A stretch of DNA of 64,000 nucleotides from Chloroflexota bacterium (GTDB lineage Bacteria > Chloroflexota > Dehalococcoidia > JABGRK01), in assembly GCA_018648325.1 (NCBI GenBank), contig JABGRK010000014.1, forward strand, positions 1,656 through 65,655, read 5' to 3'. The position numbers and the translations under genes were made by a program. Below, piece after piece: positions 45,466-53,398 of this stretch; position 1 is the first letter of the stretch, and each line of letters begins with the position of its first letter. The notes beneath the pieces are model-generated. The model searched no databases. It was not told the origin of the DNA and was given only the letters and a program-made list of their open reading frames with translations.

Positions 45466-45975
45466 GTGTATAAAATACAAAAATATGTTTTGGTGTGTGT
45501 AGCTGTTCTGGCGTTATCATTGATTACTGCTTGTAATTCCGTGACGCCTGGTGAAGTTCCCGAATCTATTACTGTGACTCCTGCAGATACGGCAATAAGA
45601 GTAGCTGGTAGTCAGCAGTATATGGCAGTGGCTTATTATGCTGATGGTAGAACTGCTAATATCACCGATGACGTTATTTGGTCAAGCACTAACGGTACGG
45701 CTATTGCCCATATGGACGAGTTGGGTTTAGTTCGTGCATATGAAAAAGGTACTTTTACTATTAAGGCTCAATTGGGAGACTTAACTGATTCAACAACGCT
45801 TATCGTAACTCTAACAACTCCAGAATATCCGCTGCCCAATGTCCCACTCGACCATTACCCTGCAACACTTTGCAGTGCTTGCCACTCTGAGGGAGTTGCT
45901 GGCGCACCACTGTTTCCAGATACCCATACCGATTATACCAATCAAATGTGTGATGGCTGTCATCCTGCCGGATAG
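45466..45975 (+). CDS. Dihaem lipoprotein with Ig-like (Big_2) domain
   Basis: 169 residues. The signal peptide ends in lipobox LITAC with Cys23. Residues about 33-115 form a bacterial Ig-like domain: ITVTPADTAIRVAGSQQYMAV on the entry strand and VIWSSTNGTAIAHMDELG in the core. Two CXXCH haem sites (CSACH, CDGCH) occupy the last 40 residues. Fusing an adhesion-type Ig domain to a small c-type cytochrome is unusual. It fits a surface-attached electron carrier whose Ig domain acts as a spacer, like the collagen stalks of its neighbours. It uses a GTG start with GGGG upstream. Confidence 0.82.
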   Translation: MYKIQKYVLVCVAVLALSLITACNSVTPGEVPESITVTPADTAIRVAGSQQYMAVAYYADGRTANITDDVIWSSTNGTAIAHMDELGLVRAYEKGTFTIKAQLGDLTDSTTLIVTLTTPEYPLPNVPLDHYPATLCSACHSEGVAGAPLFPDTHTDYTNQMCDGCHPAG

Positions 45976-46414
45976 TCTTTGGTTTAATGTTATAAACAGT
46001 TTGGTTCAAGCCTGTCGTCTGTGTGCTGCGGGTATTTTGCTTCAACCGTTCATTTGTTAAATAATCATACTTACTCATTGTTATGACCTTGTTTCTATCA
46101 TTCTCCGAAACTAAATTTGGCTGAAGCTTTGTTCCTTTTGTAAGATAATTAAATGCTGTGTGTGGGGGGGGGTATTCTCTCTCAAGCGTGTGATATACCA
46201 GGCGTCAGACAGATTTTTGGGTAGAAATAGTTAAAAGCAGGTCTGAGTCTGTAGTTGGCCATGTTAAAATAATACGAACAAACAGGGTCGTTTAGTTGAG
46301 CACACATGGCAGCGTACGGCATAGCTTTTTTTAGGCGCGGGGTATGTGTGTGCCTAAGCATGTTGATCTGATACTACTAAATATACTCATTCTGCTGCTA
46401 ACATTGATGTCGCA
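45976..46414. other. 439-base convergent intergenic region
   Basis: No gene was found. It holds a run of nine Gs (46164-46172) and a loose inverted pair GCACACAT/ATGTGTGTGC (about 46299-46355). No clear terminator with a T-run was seen for either flanking gene. Confidence 0.5.
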
Positions 46415-47536
46415 TTAGCGGAAGAAGTGGCAGAGTTTGCAATTGCTAGCAATAACAGAATTAATTGGGTCATTTTCGAATTCCGCTTCAGCTGCCAGCG
46501 TTCCATGGCATCTATTGCAGCCCTCATGAGTTGCATTGTTAGTATGCGTTTCCCAGGTAGCTTTCATTGTCGGGAAAGTTGTTAAAACGGCGATATGCTT
46601 CAACTGCTCGATTGCCTTATCGATCTCCTCTGCTTTTTCCACGTAGATATCGGGATAGGACTGTTCGTAGAATCCCCTTAGCAATTCTATTCTGCTATTA
46701 GCTTCTTCCAGACTTGCATTGACAGGATCCAGGACTTCAAGCCCCTTTTTCTTGATAAACGGAAGATCGAGGTCGATTTGACCTTCGGTCAGTGCTTTGT
46801 CTATTAGGTCTTCAGGTGAATTGAATACATGCGTGGCCCGGTTGTGGCAGTCGATGCAATCCATCAGGAGTTTATCCGATTTAATGAGTTCAGGTGTGAT
46901 TTGATCTGCCTTGTCCGGATCGATAAACGTTTCTATATCTCCATTGCTGTCGGTAACGCCAACCCAGGCGATCTCCTGACGTTCATCATCTAGTGGTAAA
47001 TACCATAGTTCAGCACCAATATGCCAATGTATGCCACTGGCTACTTCGGATTGTCCGCCTCCTACCTTGAAGCCAATGCTCGAGGTTTCTGGAGTATTGG
47101 CTTCATCTTCGGCGTAGTTGGCGTAGTAGCGGATCAGATCTCCTGTAAATCTCTCGGGCCGATGGCATTGCTCGCAGGTATCTCGTGCGGGTCGCAGATC
47201 ATGCACCGGTGTTTCAACAGGCGTATCATAAGTATGAAAAAGCGTAGCGAAAATCAGGGGAACACCACTGATCTTGGATTTAACCAGATAGGAAGCCCCG
47301 GAACCAACGTGGCATTCTGCGCAGGTAACTTCTGAGTGTGTGGAATCTTGATAGGTTACCCATTCAGGGTACATTTCTACGTGGCAGAGTTGCCCGCAGA
47401 ACTCAGGCGATTCCATGAATTCCAAGAGATCGTAGGCTCCAATGACCAAAAGCACTATTGCTATAGCTCCACCGCTAAGTAGATACAATAATCGCTTTCG
47501 ATGTAATCTCTTGTGTGTTTCTGCTGACTCAGGCAT
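46415..47536 (-). CDS. NapC/NirT-like multihaem cytochrome with one CX3CH site
   Basis: A 373-residue cytochrome. An N-terminal anchor helix (about 14-37) is followed by a first haem site CGQLCH, which has three residues between the cysteines, then VEMYPEWVTYQDSTHSEVTCAECH as in quinol-oxidising NapC/NrfH relatives. Four more CXXCH sites follow (CEQCH, CIDCH, CNRCH, CKLCH), for six in all. The C-terminal half is longer than in NrfH and partly helical without haems. It probably takes electrons from menaquinol. GGGGAG precedes the ATG. A small membrane protein gene lies 41 bases upstream on the same strand. Confidence 0.88.
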   Translation of the reverse strand: MPESAETHKRLHRKRLLYLLSGGAIAIVLLVIGAYDLLEFMESPEFCGQLCHVEMYPEWVTYQDSTHSEVTCAECHVGSGASYLVKSKISGVPLIFATLFHTYDTPVETPVHDLRPARDTCEQCHRPERFTGDLIRYYANYAEDEANTPETSSIGFKVGGGQSEVASGIHWHIGAELWYLPLDDERQEIAWVGVTDSNGDIETFIDPDKADQITPELIKSDKLLMDCIDCHNRATHVFNSPEDLIDKALTEGQIDLDLPFIKKKGLEVLDPVNASLEEANSRIELLRGFYEQSYPDIYVEKAEEIDKAIEQLKHIAVLTTFPTMKATWETHTNNATHEGCNRCHGTLAAEAEFENDPINSVIASNCKLCHFFR

Positions 47537-47577
47537 ACTCCCCCTTAAAATATTCCATGTTTATGTAATACAGCCTA

Positions 47578-47775
47578 TTAGCTCTTCAGAATAGCGCGGA
47601 CAAAGACAATGGCTCCAACAACAAATAAAACAGGCACCAGCGAAAAAGTAACTAGGCCTAGATGGGGATTGTGGTGGGGCAGGCTAGAGAAATGGTTGAA
47701 TATAATCACGCCAATCGTAAGTACCAGAATAAGGGTTGCTGCCTTGATTGATTTGGATTCAAAGAATTCTAGCAT
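47578..47775 (-). CDS. Small membrane protein upstream of the NapC-like cytochrome
   Basis: 65 residues with two helices (about 11-29 and 43-62) and a His-rich linker (SSLPHHNPHLG). AAGGAG lies about 12 bases before the ATG. It probably belongs to the NapC-like transcript. The histidines could bind haem or metal, but no family was recognised. Confidence 0.55.
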   Translation of the reverse strand: MLEFFESKSIKAATLILVLTIGVIIFNHFSSLPHHNPHLGLVTFSLVPVLFVVGAIVFVRAILKS

Positions 47776-48110
47776 AAATTATAGATTCTCCTTGTTTTAC
47801 TGAAAAGCAGCTTATTTTTAAGTCATTTACCGATTAGTTGGTTTTCAGACGAAAGTATATGTCAGATAACGTAATAAATCAAGTTTGCTTAGAACACAAA
47901 TTAGAGGAAGCGATCAACTTCCTCTAATGATTACTATTACTATCGTATTAGTATGGAACATTTTGTACGACGGTAATAGGAGCTTTACACTTAATTTTGT
48001 GGGGGGTAGACAATATTGTTTTTGTATATCTTTTGTACCTATCTATTAGGTCGTTGGTACTAACTCGCCAGAAATTTTCTGGCATACCTGCGAATTGTAG
48101 ATACCCTGTA
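47776..48110. other. 335-base gap with a 10-bp hairpin
   Basis: TTAGAGGAAG (47901-47910) and CTTCCTCTAA (47918-47927) pair perfectly around a 7-base loop. On the minus strand a weak T-rich stretch follows, so it may end the transcript of the membrane protein at 48111-48830. An 81-codon minus-strand frame (47948-48193) crosses this gap but overlaps that gene and shows no family features. Confidence 0.5.
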
Positions 48111-48830
48111 TTAATCCGTAGATTTACGAAGGAATCTGTGTATAAGTGGTATTCTGTCAAACCCAAACTTTTCGCTACTGCGCAAGAATCCAATGAAGAT
48201 CAATATAATCCCCAGCAGTTCTGACCAGTAGAGGAAAGACTCGTATCCCCATCGTGCAACAAGTCCGCCGGCGGCAGCCAAAAGGGCTCCTGCAGCGATC
48301 AGGATATTGGATGTTACTCGGTGTCTTAGTAGTCGATGGCTCCAATAATGGTAGGCGCTGTATCCGGCTCCTCCTACCAGTGCAATTGTACCGAAGGTAT
48401 TAAAGGTAGGTGTTAACCACCTTACGCTTTTTGGCAAGGCGTCGCCCGATAGAATCGGTCCGGACGCCGGAAGTAGTTTGATATCTACGTCAGCTATAGA
48501 TATCAAAATGATAGCGGTAATTGAAGCAACTACCAGAGCAATCATAATAATATTTGCGATACGCTTTTGTATCAGCAGATAAATCGTGCCCATGCCTAAA
48601 TATGCTGCAACAAGCGTGGCGCCGCAAATATACCACAAGAGATATTTGACTTCAGTAAGTCCGTTAAGCTCAATAAGAAATGCACAACCTGTGCTGATAA
48701 AGTACAGCAGCAAGCCGAAAAACCATACCAATTGGTACGCCTTTTTGTTTACCAGATATTGATCTAATACAATTATCGCAAAAATGAGGCTTATAATACT
48801 TGTTATGGCTGGAATAATAGTATTAATCAT
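48111..48830 (-). CDS. Polytopic membrane protein of unknown function
   Basis: 239 residues with about seven hydrophobic helices and short loops. The single notable loop between helices 4 and 5 is extracytoplasmic in the favoured model and contains LLPASGPILSGDALPKSVRWLTP. No family was recognised with certainty; the size and helix number resemble membrane sensor or cytochrome-partner proteins. It is flanked by cytochrome genes and transcribed toward the NapC-like gene. Conserved histidines (AYHYWSHR) could hold haem. Confidence 0.6.
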   Translation of the reverse strand: MINTIIPAITSIISLIFAIIVLDQYLVNKKAYQLVWFFGLLLYFISTGCAFLIELNGLTEVKYLLWYICGATLVAAYLGMGTIYLLIQKRIANIIMIALVVASITAIILISIADVDIKLLPASGPILSGDALPKSVRWLTPTFNTFGTIALVGGAGYSAYHYWSHRLLRHRVTSNILIAAGALLAAAGGLVARWGYESFLYWSELLGIILIFIGFLRSSEKFGFDRIPLIHRFLRKSTD

Positions 48831-49194
48831 TTGCCTGTTATATCTCCACTTAATTGAGGATTTATTTGGTTACATGTGTCGTAGATAATATACTACAATA
48901 ATAGTCATTTTAACAGTAATGATCAAGCTACCTCCTATGACGGGAATAATTATCTTATTGATTTAAAGTATCGATTTTGATAGGGGGCACTCACAGATTC
49001 ATAGTATGCTCAGAAAGACAATATTGTTTAGTAAGTAAACTAATATATAAAGATTGAAAAAGCAATAAAAAAAACATTACTAAACGGGGCATACTTAGTT
49101 CACAAAAACAAGCGTAAAGCTCCTTATTGCCTGAGTCTGTGTATTTTACAATTAGGTGTTGAATTTTGGAATTTTTAAGAAAGGTAGGTTGAGT
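48831..49194. other. 364-base divergent intergenic region before the hexahaem cytochrome
   Basis: Strongly AT-rich, with no gene seen. GTTTA-GTAAG-TAAAC near 49026-49040 is a small inverted repeat, and TTGTTT with a TATAAA-like box in the same area is a weak promoter candidate for the cytochrome gene. It does not share the CGTAGGA half-sites found before the octahaem gene. Confidence 0.35.
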
Positions 49195-50349
49195 ATGAAG
49201 AAAAAAGGACTATTTATACTCGGAACAATTCTATTGGCTTTGCTGGCAGCAATGGCTTGCACCGGCACAGCAGGTGTCGATGGTGCTGATGGCGCTGATG
49301 GCGCTGATGGCGCTGATGGCGCTGCAGGCGCAGCCGGTGCGGCCGGCGCAGACGCAAATGCTACCTGTGACGATTGCCATAACACTGGCTTAGAGTTAAA
49401 GGCAATACAGGTACAGTACGCGGCGTCAACACATGCTAGTGGCGGCAACTTTGAGAGGAACACTGACAATTGTGGTGGTTGCCATACTGGTCAGGGGCTT
49501 GCTTTGAAGTTGGCCGGGGAGTACGTCATGGATGGCAGTGCGGATAATGACAAGATTGCTAACCCGGCTCCCATAGATTGCCGTACTTGTCATGATATTC
49601 ATGAGACCGGCACAGATGCTGACTGGGCACTTACCACAACGGCTGCAGTCGTTCTGGATCTCGGTGCAGAGACTTATGACAAAGGTAAGAGTAACCTGTG
49701 TGCAGAGTGTCACCAGGCTAGAACCAGCTATGACATTCCGGTTACTGCTGGACTAGTTAGCGGGAAGATAGAAATTTCCTCTTCGCGTTATGGGCCTCAC
49801 CATGGTCCTCAGTCTGGTATAATGTTGGGTGTGCTCGGAGCAGGTATTAGCGATTCCGCTAGCGTTCACTACACATTGACCACCGATGGCTGTGTGGAAT
49901 GCCACATGTCCGATGCTTATGGATCTCAGGCTGGTGGCCATACCTGGAGCATGTCATATGAGTATCACGGATCAGATAGAGGTTTAAATGCTTCTTGTAA
50001 AGAATGTCATACCTCAGCGACGGATATTCCGTCCTATTCATTTAACCGTACGACCAGGCCCGCTACAAATGTAGAGGCCATTGAAGGTCTTATGGCTGAT
50101 CTGAAGGCTCAGCTGATACTTGCTGGCTATATCAATGATAGCAACAGTGTTTTAGGTGCCAGTGGTAGTTCAGCTAGCAGTAGCAATAAGCTTCTTCTTG
50201 ATTTAGGTGAAGCTGAAGCTCTGTGGAACTACAAAACCATACAAGAAGACAGAAGTAATGGAAGTCACAATCCTACATACGTAAAAGATATGCTTGCCTA
50301 TGCTATTGCAAACATGACCACTGCTGGATATGCAGTACCGACACCGTAA
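49195..50349 (+). CDS. Hexahaem c-type cytochrome lipoprotein with collagen-like stalk
   Basis: A 384-residue exported cytochrome. The signal peptide ends with Cys22 (AAMAC), followed by ten Gly-X-Y triplets (residues 24-53). Six CXXCH haem sites follow (CDDCH, CGGCH, CRTCH, CAECH, CVECH, CKECH). After the haems, about 100 residues are helical and end in a Tyr/Pro-rich tail with no haem. Leader and stalk closely match the octahaem protein at 42117, but the haem domains differ, so the two share an anchoring module rather than a recent duplication. A terminator follows. An electron-transfer role is inferred from the haems; the partner is unknown. Confidence 0.9.
   Translation: MKKKGLFILGTILLALLAAMACTGTAGVDGADGADGADGADGAAGAAGAAGADANATCDDCHNTGLELKAIQVQYAASTHASGGNFERNTDNCGGCHTGQGLALKLAGEYVMDGSADNDKIANPAPIDCRTCHDIHETGTDADWALTTTAAVVLDLGAETYDKGKSNLCAECHQARTSYDIPVTAGLVSGKIEISSSRYGPHHGPQSGIMLGVLGAGISDSASVHYTLTTDGCVECHMSDAYGSQAGGHTWSMSYEYHGSDRGLNASCKECHTSATDIPSYSFNRTTRPATNVEAIEGLMADLKAQLILAGYINDSNSVLGASGSSASSSNKLLLDLGEAEALWNYKTIQEDRSNGSHNPTYVKDMLAYAIANMTTAGYAVPTP
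49264..49353 (+). repeat. Collagen-like Gly-X-Y coding repeat (10 triplets)
   Basis: Encodes GTA, GVD, four GAD, three GAA and GAD. The GAD part is built from tandem copies of the nine-base unit GGCGCTGAT, making the stalk length prone to slippage. Confidence 0.85.
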
Positions 50350-50386
50350 ATAGTATAAGCTGTATCAACGTAATAAACTAATTGGT

Positions 50387-50428
50387 AAAGGGGAGAGAGC
50401 TCCGGCTCTTTTCCCTTTGCTTGTTTTT
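50387..50428 (+). terminator. Terminator after the hexahaem cytochrome gene
   Basis: AAAGGGGAGAGAGC (50387-50400) pairs with GCTCTTTTCCCTTT (50405-50418) with two G-U pairs around a TCCG loop. A run of five Ts lies six bases further on. It separates the cytochrome from the ccm operon. Confidence 0.7.
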
Positions 50429-50467
50429 CACTGCTACCACAAACGGCTAGTGCAGGTAAAATTACGG

Positions 50468-50497
50468 TTGCCTGCTTCCTAATGATTCTGATATAAT
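50468..50497 (+). promoter_or_regulatory. Promoter for the ccm operon
   Basis: TTGCCT (50468-50473) and a perfect TATAAT (50492-50497) are separated by 18 bases. They lie about 70 bases upstream of ccmE. Confidence 0.65.
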
Positions 50498-50567
50498 TAA
50501 GGCATAGTGGCATTTCTATCAAAATACCCATTAAGATAACCGTCAGGTTACTACTGGGGAAAAAACG

Positions 50568-50963
50568 ATGCTTAAGAGAAAAAAATTTGTTATTGGTGGG
50601 GTTGTTTTAGCTTGCGCAATGGCCTCTTTGCTTTTTTTTGGATTACGTGACACAACACCACATTATACGAAGATCGGCGACTTGTTATCAGAAGGCACCA
50701 CCATTTATGGACAAAAAATCAAGGTTGACGGCTGGATAGTTGATGGCTCCATTGTTAATGAGCCCATGAGCCGTCACTATGAATTCGTTATTTATGATGA
50801 GGACGGAGTTCAGCTGGAGATAGTTTACGACGGATCTATCCCGGATAATTTTGAGGATGGGAAATCTCTTCAGGTTACAGGAGAGATTGATGAAAATGGT
50901 TTCACTGCGACCCAGGTATTAACCCAGTGTGCTTCAAAATATAAACCCGCAGATCAAGAATAG
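50568..50963 (+). CDS. ccmE: Cytochrome c maturation protein CcmE, CxxxY type
   Basis: CcmE is the membrane-anchored chaperone that binds haem covalently and passes it to the CcmF ligase. This 131-residue protein has one N-terminal helix (about 7-25) and an OB-like outer domain (KIGDLL, KVDGWIVDGS, LQVTGEID). The usual haem-binding histidine lies in an HxxxY motif. Here the site reads Cys121-A-S-K-Tyr125, the cysteine variant known from some sulfate reducers and archaea. GGGG precedes the ATG by a few bases. It opens a compact operon with ccmF. Confidence 0.92.
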   Translation: MLKRKKFVIGGVVLACAMASLLFFGLRDTTPHYTKIGDLLSEGTTIYGQKIKVDGWIVDGSIVNEPMSRHYEFVIYDEDGVQLEIVYDGSIPDNFEDGKSLQVTGEIDENGFTATQVLTQCASKYKPADQE

Positions 50964-50971
50964 GAGAGTTA

Positions 50972-52951
50972 GTGGCAGAGATAGGATATATAGTTTTAAT
51001 ACTGGCACTAGTTTCTTCGCTTTATTCAATAGTCGCCTTAGTTATCGGAACCAGACTGAATCATCATTTGCTGCGTGATAGCGGAAGAAGAGCTTTTCTG
51101 GCGGCTTGTGCACTTGTTTCTATTGCTGCCGCGATCTTGTGGTATGCCATTTTTGCACACGATTTTCAGTTTGCGTATGTATCCTTATATACCAGAACCG
51201 ATATGTCCTGGATTTATCTACTCTCCTGTTTCTGGGCTGGACACGCCGGTTCCCTGTTGTTCTGGGTATGGTTAATTACTGTACTAGGGGCAATTGTAGT
51301 TATAAGAAGTAAGTCTGAGCATGTCAAAGAGCTGATGCCTTACTTCTCAGCGGTTGTTATGGGAACTGTGGCCTTTTTCCTTATTTTAATGGTTTTTGAA
51401 CCCAGTTCAAGCCCGTTTAACATAAATGCCATTGTCCCTCCAGAAGGAAATGGCCTCAACCCCATGCTTGATAATATAGGAATGATTATCCATCCGCCTC
51501 CTTTATTTATAGGTTATGCCGGTTTTACTATCCCATTCGCTTTTGCTATCGCTGCCATGATAACAAAAAAACTTGATAACCAGTGGGTTAAGACCATTCG
51601 ATCTTGGACTTTGCTTTCCTGGCTAATGTTGGGCATGGGAATAGTTGTTGGTATGTGGTGGGCTTATGTTGAGCTTGGTTGGGGTGGTTTTTGGGCGTGG
51701 GATCCGATAGAAAATTCCAGTCTTATGCCCTGGCTTATGGGAACAGCATTCCTTCATACTATTATCATTCAGAGCAGACGTGGTATGCTCAAGATCTGGA
51801 ATATAGTATTAATTGTTTTAACTTTTACTCTTTGCATATTTGGTACCTATATGAATCGCAGCGATCTTCTGAGATCGGTACATAACTATCGTTTACAGGA
51901 TTTGCATTGGTACTTTTTGCCCTTTATGGCCATTGTTTTGATTGGCTCTTTTGGGCTGCTTTATTATCGCCGCAGGTACCTCAAAAGTGAATCGCAACTG
52001 GACTCGTTTGTTTCCAAAGAAACCTCTTTTTTACTAAATAACATTCTTTTGGTGGGATCTACCCTGATTGTTTTTGTTCTCTCGCTTTGGTTTGCATTTT
52101 CGGGATGGTTTGCGAGAAACATGTCATGGTTGCACATTGAGCAAACAACGGTAGAGCCTACTAAATATAATCAAATTGTTGTGCCTATTTTTCTGATTCT
52201 CTTTCTTCTTATCGGAATTTGCGTCTTCCTTGGTTGGCGTAAAACATCATCCAAAAAACTTATCCGTAATTTTCTTGTGCCGGCAATTGTAGCTCTAACC
52301 GTGTGCGTGCTTCTGGCCATATTGGGTCCACGAGAGTGGTATGCTTTAACGCTTTTCCCATTATGTGCATTTGTGGCTGCTACACATCTGCAGGCCTGGT
52401 ATCGGGAAGCAAGGGCGCGGCATAAGATGAAGGGTGTTAATTATCTGAGGGCTATCGGGGGATTGATCTTGTCCAACAGACCCCGTTATGGTGGCATGCT
52501 TGTTCATTTTGGAATAGTGCTGCTGGCTATGGGGATAATAGGATCATCCGTTTTTGATACGAAAGATCTTATCAACTTGCCGGTTGGTAGTTCTATGACT
52601 GTACAGGGATATAATCTTGAGTATGAGGGCCTTTCTGATGAGCAAACCCCCAGCAAGTATATTGTTACCGCTACACTTGATGTGAAAATTGGTGGCAAGC
52701 TGGTGGGCAAGTTGACTCCACAGCGAAGATGGAGCACAGGCTGGGAAAAACCTGTGACCGAAGTGGCTATTCGCACTACACTGAAAGAAGATTTATATAT
52801 AATTTTGGAGGAATGGGACGACGAATCTGCCTGGTTTAGCGTCTTGGTTAATCCTTTAGTTGTTTGGATGTGGATTGGAGGAGGAGTCATACTATTGGGA
52901 GGACTGATAGCTTATTGGCCTGATCAGCGGAAACAGCGAGGTACTGACTAG
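50972..52951 (+). CDS. ccmF: Cytochrome c haem lyase subunit CcmF
   Basis: The ligase that joins haem to CXXCH cysteines outside the cell. It has 659 residues and about 13-15 membrane helices. The WWD haem-handling domain WGGFWAWDPIENSSLMPWL (237-255) is intact, with conserved external histidines around residues 91 and 174. The large outer loop near the C-terminus is present. The GTG start is eight bases after ccmE, with GGAGAG upstream. The 659 residues are about normal for the family. Confidence 0.95.
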   Translation: MAEIGYIVLILALVSSLYSIVALVIGTRLNHHLLRDSGRRAFLAACALVSIAAAILWYAIFAHDFQFAYVSLYTRTDMSWIYLLSCFWAGHAGSLLFWVWLITVLGAIVVIRSKSEHVKELMPYFSAVVMGTVAFFLILMVFEPSSSPFNINAIVPPEGNGLNPMLDNIGMIIHPPPLFIGYAGFTIPFAFAIAAMITKKLDNQWVKTIRSWTLLSWLMLGMGIVVGMWWAYVELGWGGFWAWDPIENSSLMPWLMGTAFLHTIIIQSRRGMLKIWNIVLIVLTFTLCIFGTYMNRSDLLRSVHNYRLQDLHWYFLPFMAIVLIGSFGLLYYRRRYLKSESQLDSFVSKETSFLLNNILLVGSTLIVFVLSLWFAFSGWFARNMSWLHIEQTTVEPTKYNQIVVPIFLILFLLIGICVFLGWRKTSSKKLIRNFLVPAIVALTVCVLLAILGPREWYALTLFPLCAFVAATHLQAWYREARARHKMKGVNYLRAIGGLILSNRPRYGGMLVHFGIVLLAMGIIGSSVFDTKDLINLPVGSSMTVQGYNLEYEGLSDEQTPSKYIVTATLDVKIGGKLVGKLTPQRRWSTGWEKPVTEVAIRTTLKEDLYIILEEWDDESAWFSVLVNPLVVWMWIGGGVILLGGLIAYWPDQRKQRGTD

Positions 52952-53398
52952 ATGGTTATTTTGGCTGGTTTTGCGATAGGGATTATAATGGCGGTTTATA
53001 TTGCCTGGCCATGGATCAAGGTATACATGGAGGGTGATGAAATAGCAGTTGATATTGGTTTTTCGGGAAGCCCGGGCAGTTTTGCCCAGGATGATGAATT
53101 GGGAGAACTATATTCGCAGCGGGATGCTGCTCGTACAGCAATAGAGGAGCTTGAATTTGATTTAAAATCAGGCACTCTTTCTAATGAAGATTTTGATGAG
53201 CTTAAAGGAAATTATGAGGCAAAAGCCGATTCTATTCTCAAGCAGATTGACGATAAAGAAAAAGGTGCATGGCAGGACAGCGAGATTGAGAAGCAGATCA
53301 TGGAGTTACGCCAAGGTGTAGCATGTTTTTGCCCTGAATGCGGGGGAAAATGCCGAGAAGACGACAAATTTTGTGTGCAGTGTGGCGCCAGTTTATAA
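52952..53398 (+). CDS. CcmI-like membrane protein with C-terminal zinc ribbon
   Basis: A 148-residue protein: a membrane helix (1-20), an acidic linker, and a helical region YSQRDAARTAIEELEFD...GTLSNEDFDELK (about 50-85) that resembles the N-terminal helices of CcmI/CcmH-type proteins. A zinc ribbon with Cys127, Cys130, Cys141 and Cys144 follows. It starts immediately after the ccmF stop. Its place between ccmF and ccmA suggests it helps haem ligation or apocytochrome handling in place of the absent CcmH/CcmG, but that is inference. The ribbon sits in the cytoplasm if the N-terminus is outside. Confidence 0.7.
   Translation: MVILAGFAIGIIMAVYIAWPWIKVYMEGDEIAVDIGFSGSPGSFAQDDELGELYSQRDAARTAIEELEFDLKSGTLSNEDFDELKGNYEAKADSILKQIDDKEKGAWQDSEIEKQIMELRQGVACFCPECGGKCREDDKFCVQCGASL

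Noticed and set aside
46164-46172. Run of nine Gs as a phase-variation tract
   Set aside because: It lies in a convergent intergenic region with no promoter or reading frame that a length change could switch.
47948-48193. 81-codon frame on the minus strand
   Set aside because: It overlaps the end of the membrane protein gene at 48111-48830 by about 80 bases, has no ribosome site at its ATG and shows no family features. It ends just before a hairpin, so I keep it only as a remark.
42111-49200. CRISPR or other array from the repeated GGTGCTGAT units
   Set aside because: The repeats are nine bases, in frame, without spacers, and encode Gly-Ala-Asp triplets.
49152-49469. 105-codon Ala/Pro/Ser-rich frame opposite the hexahaem cytochrome
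   Set aside because: It is the reverse reading of the GAD repeat and has no separate start signals.
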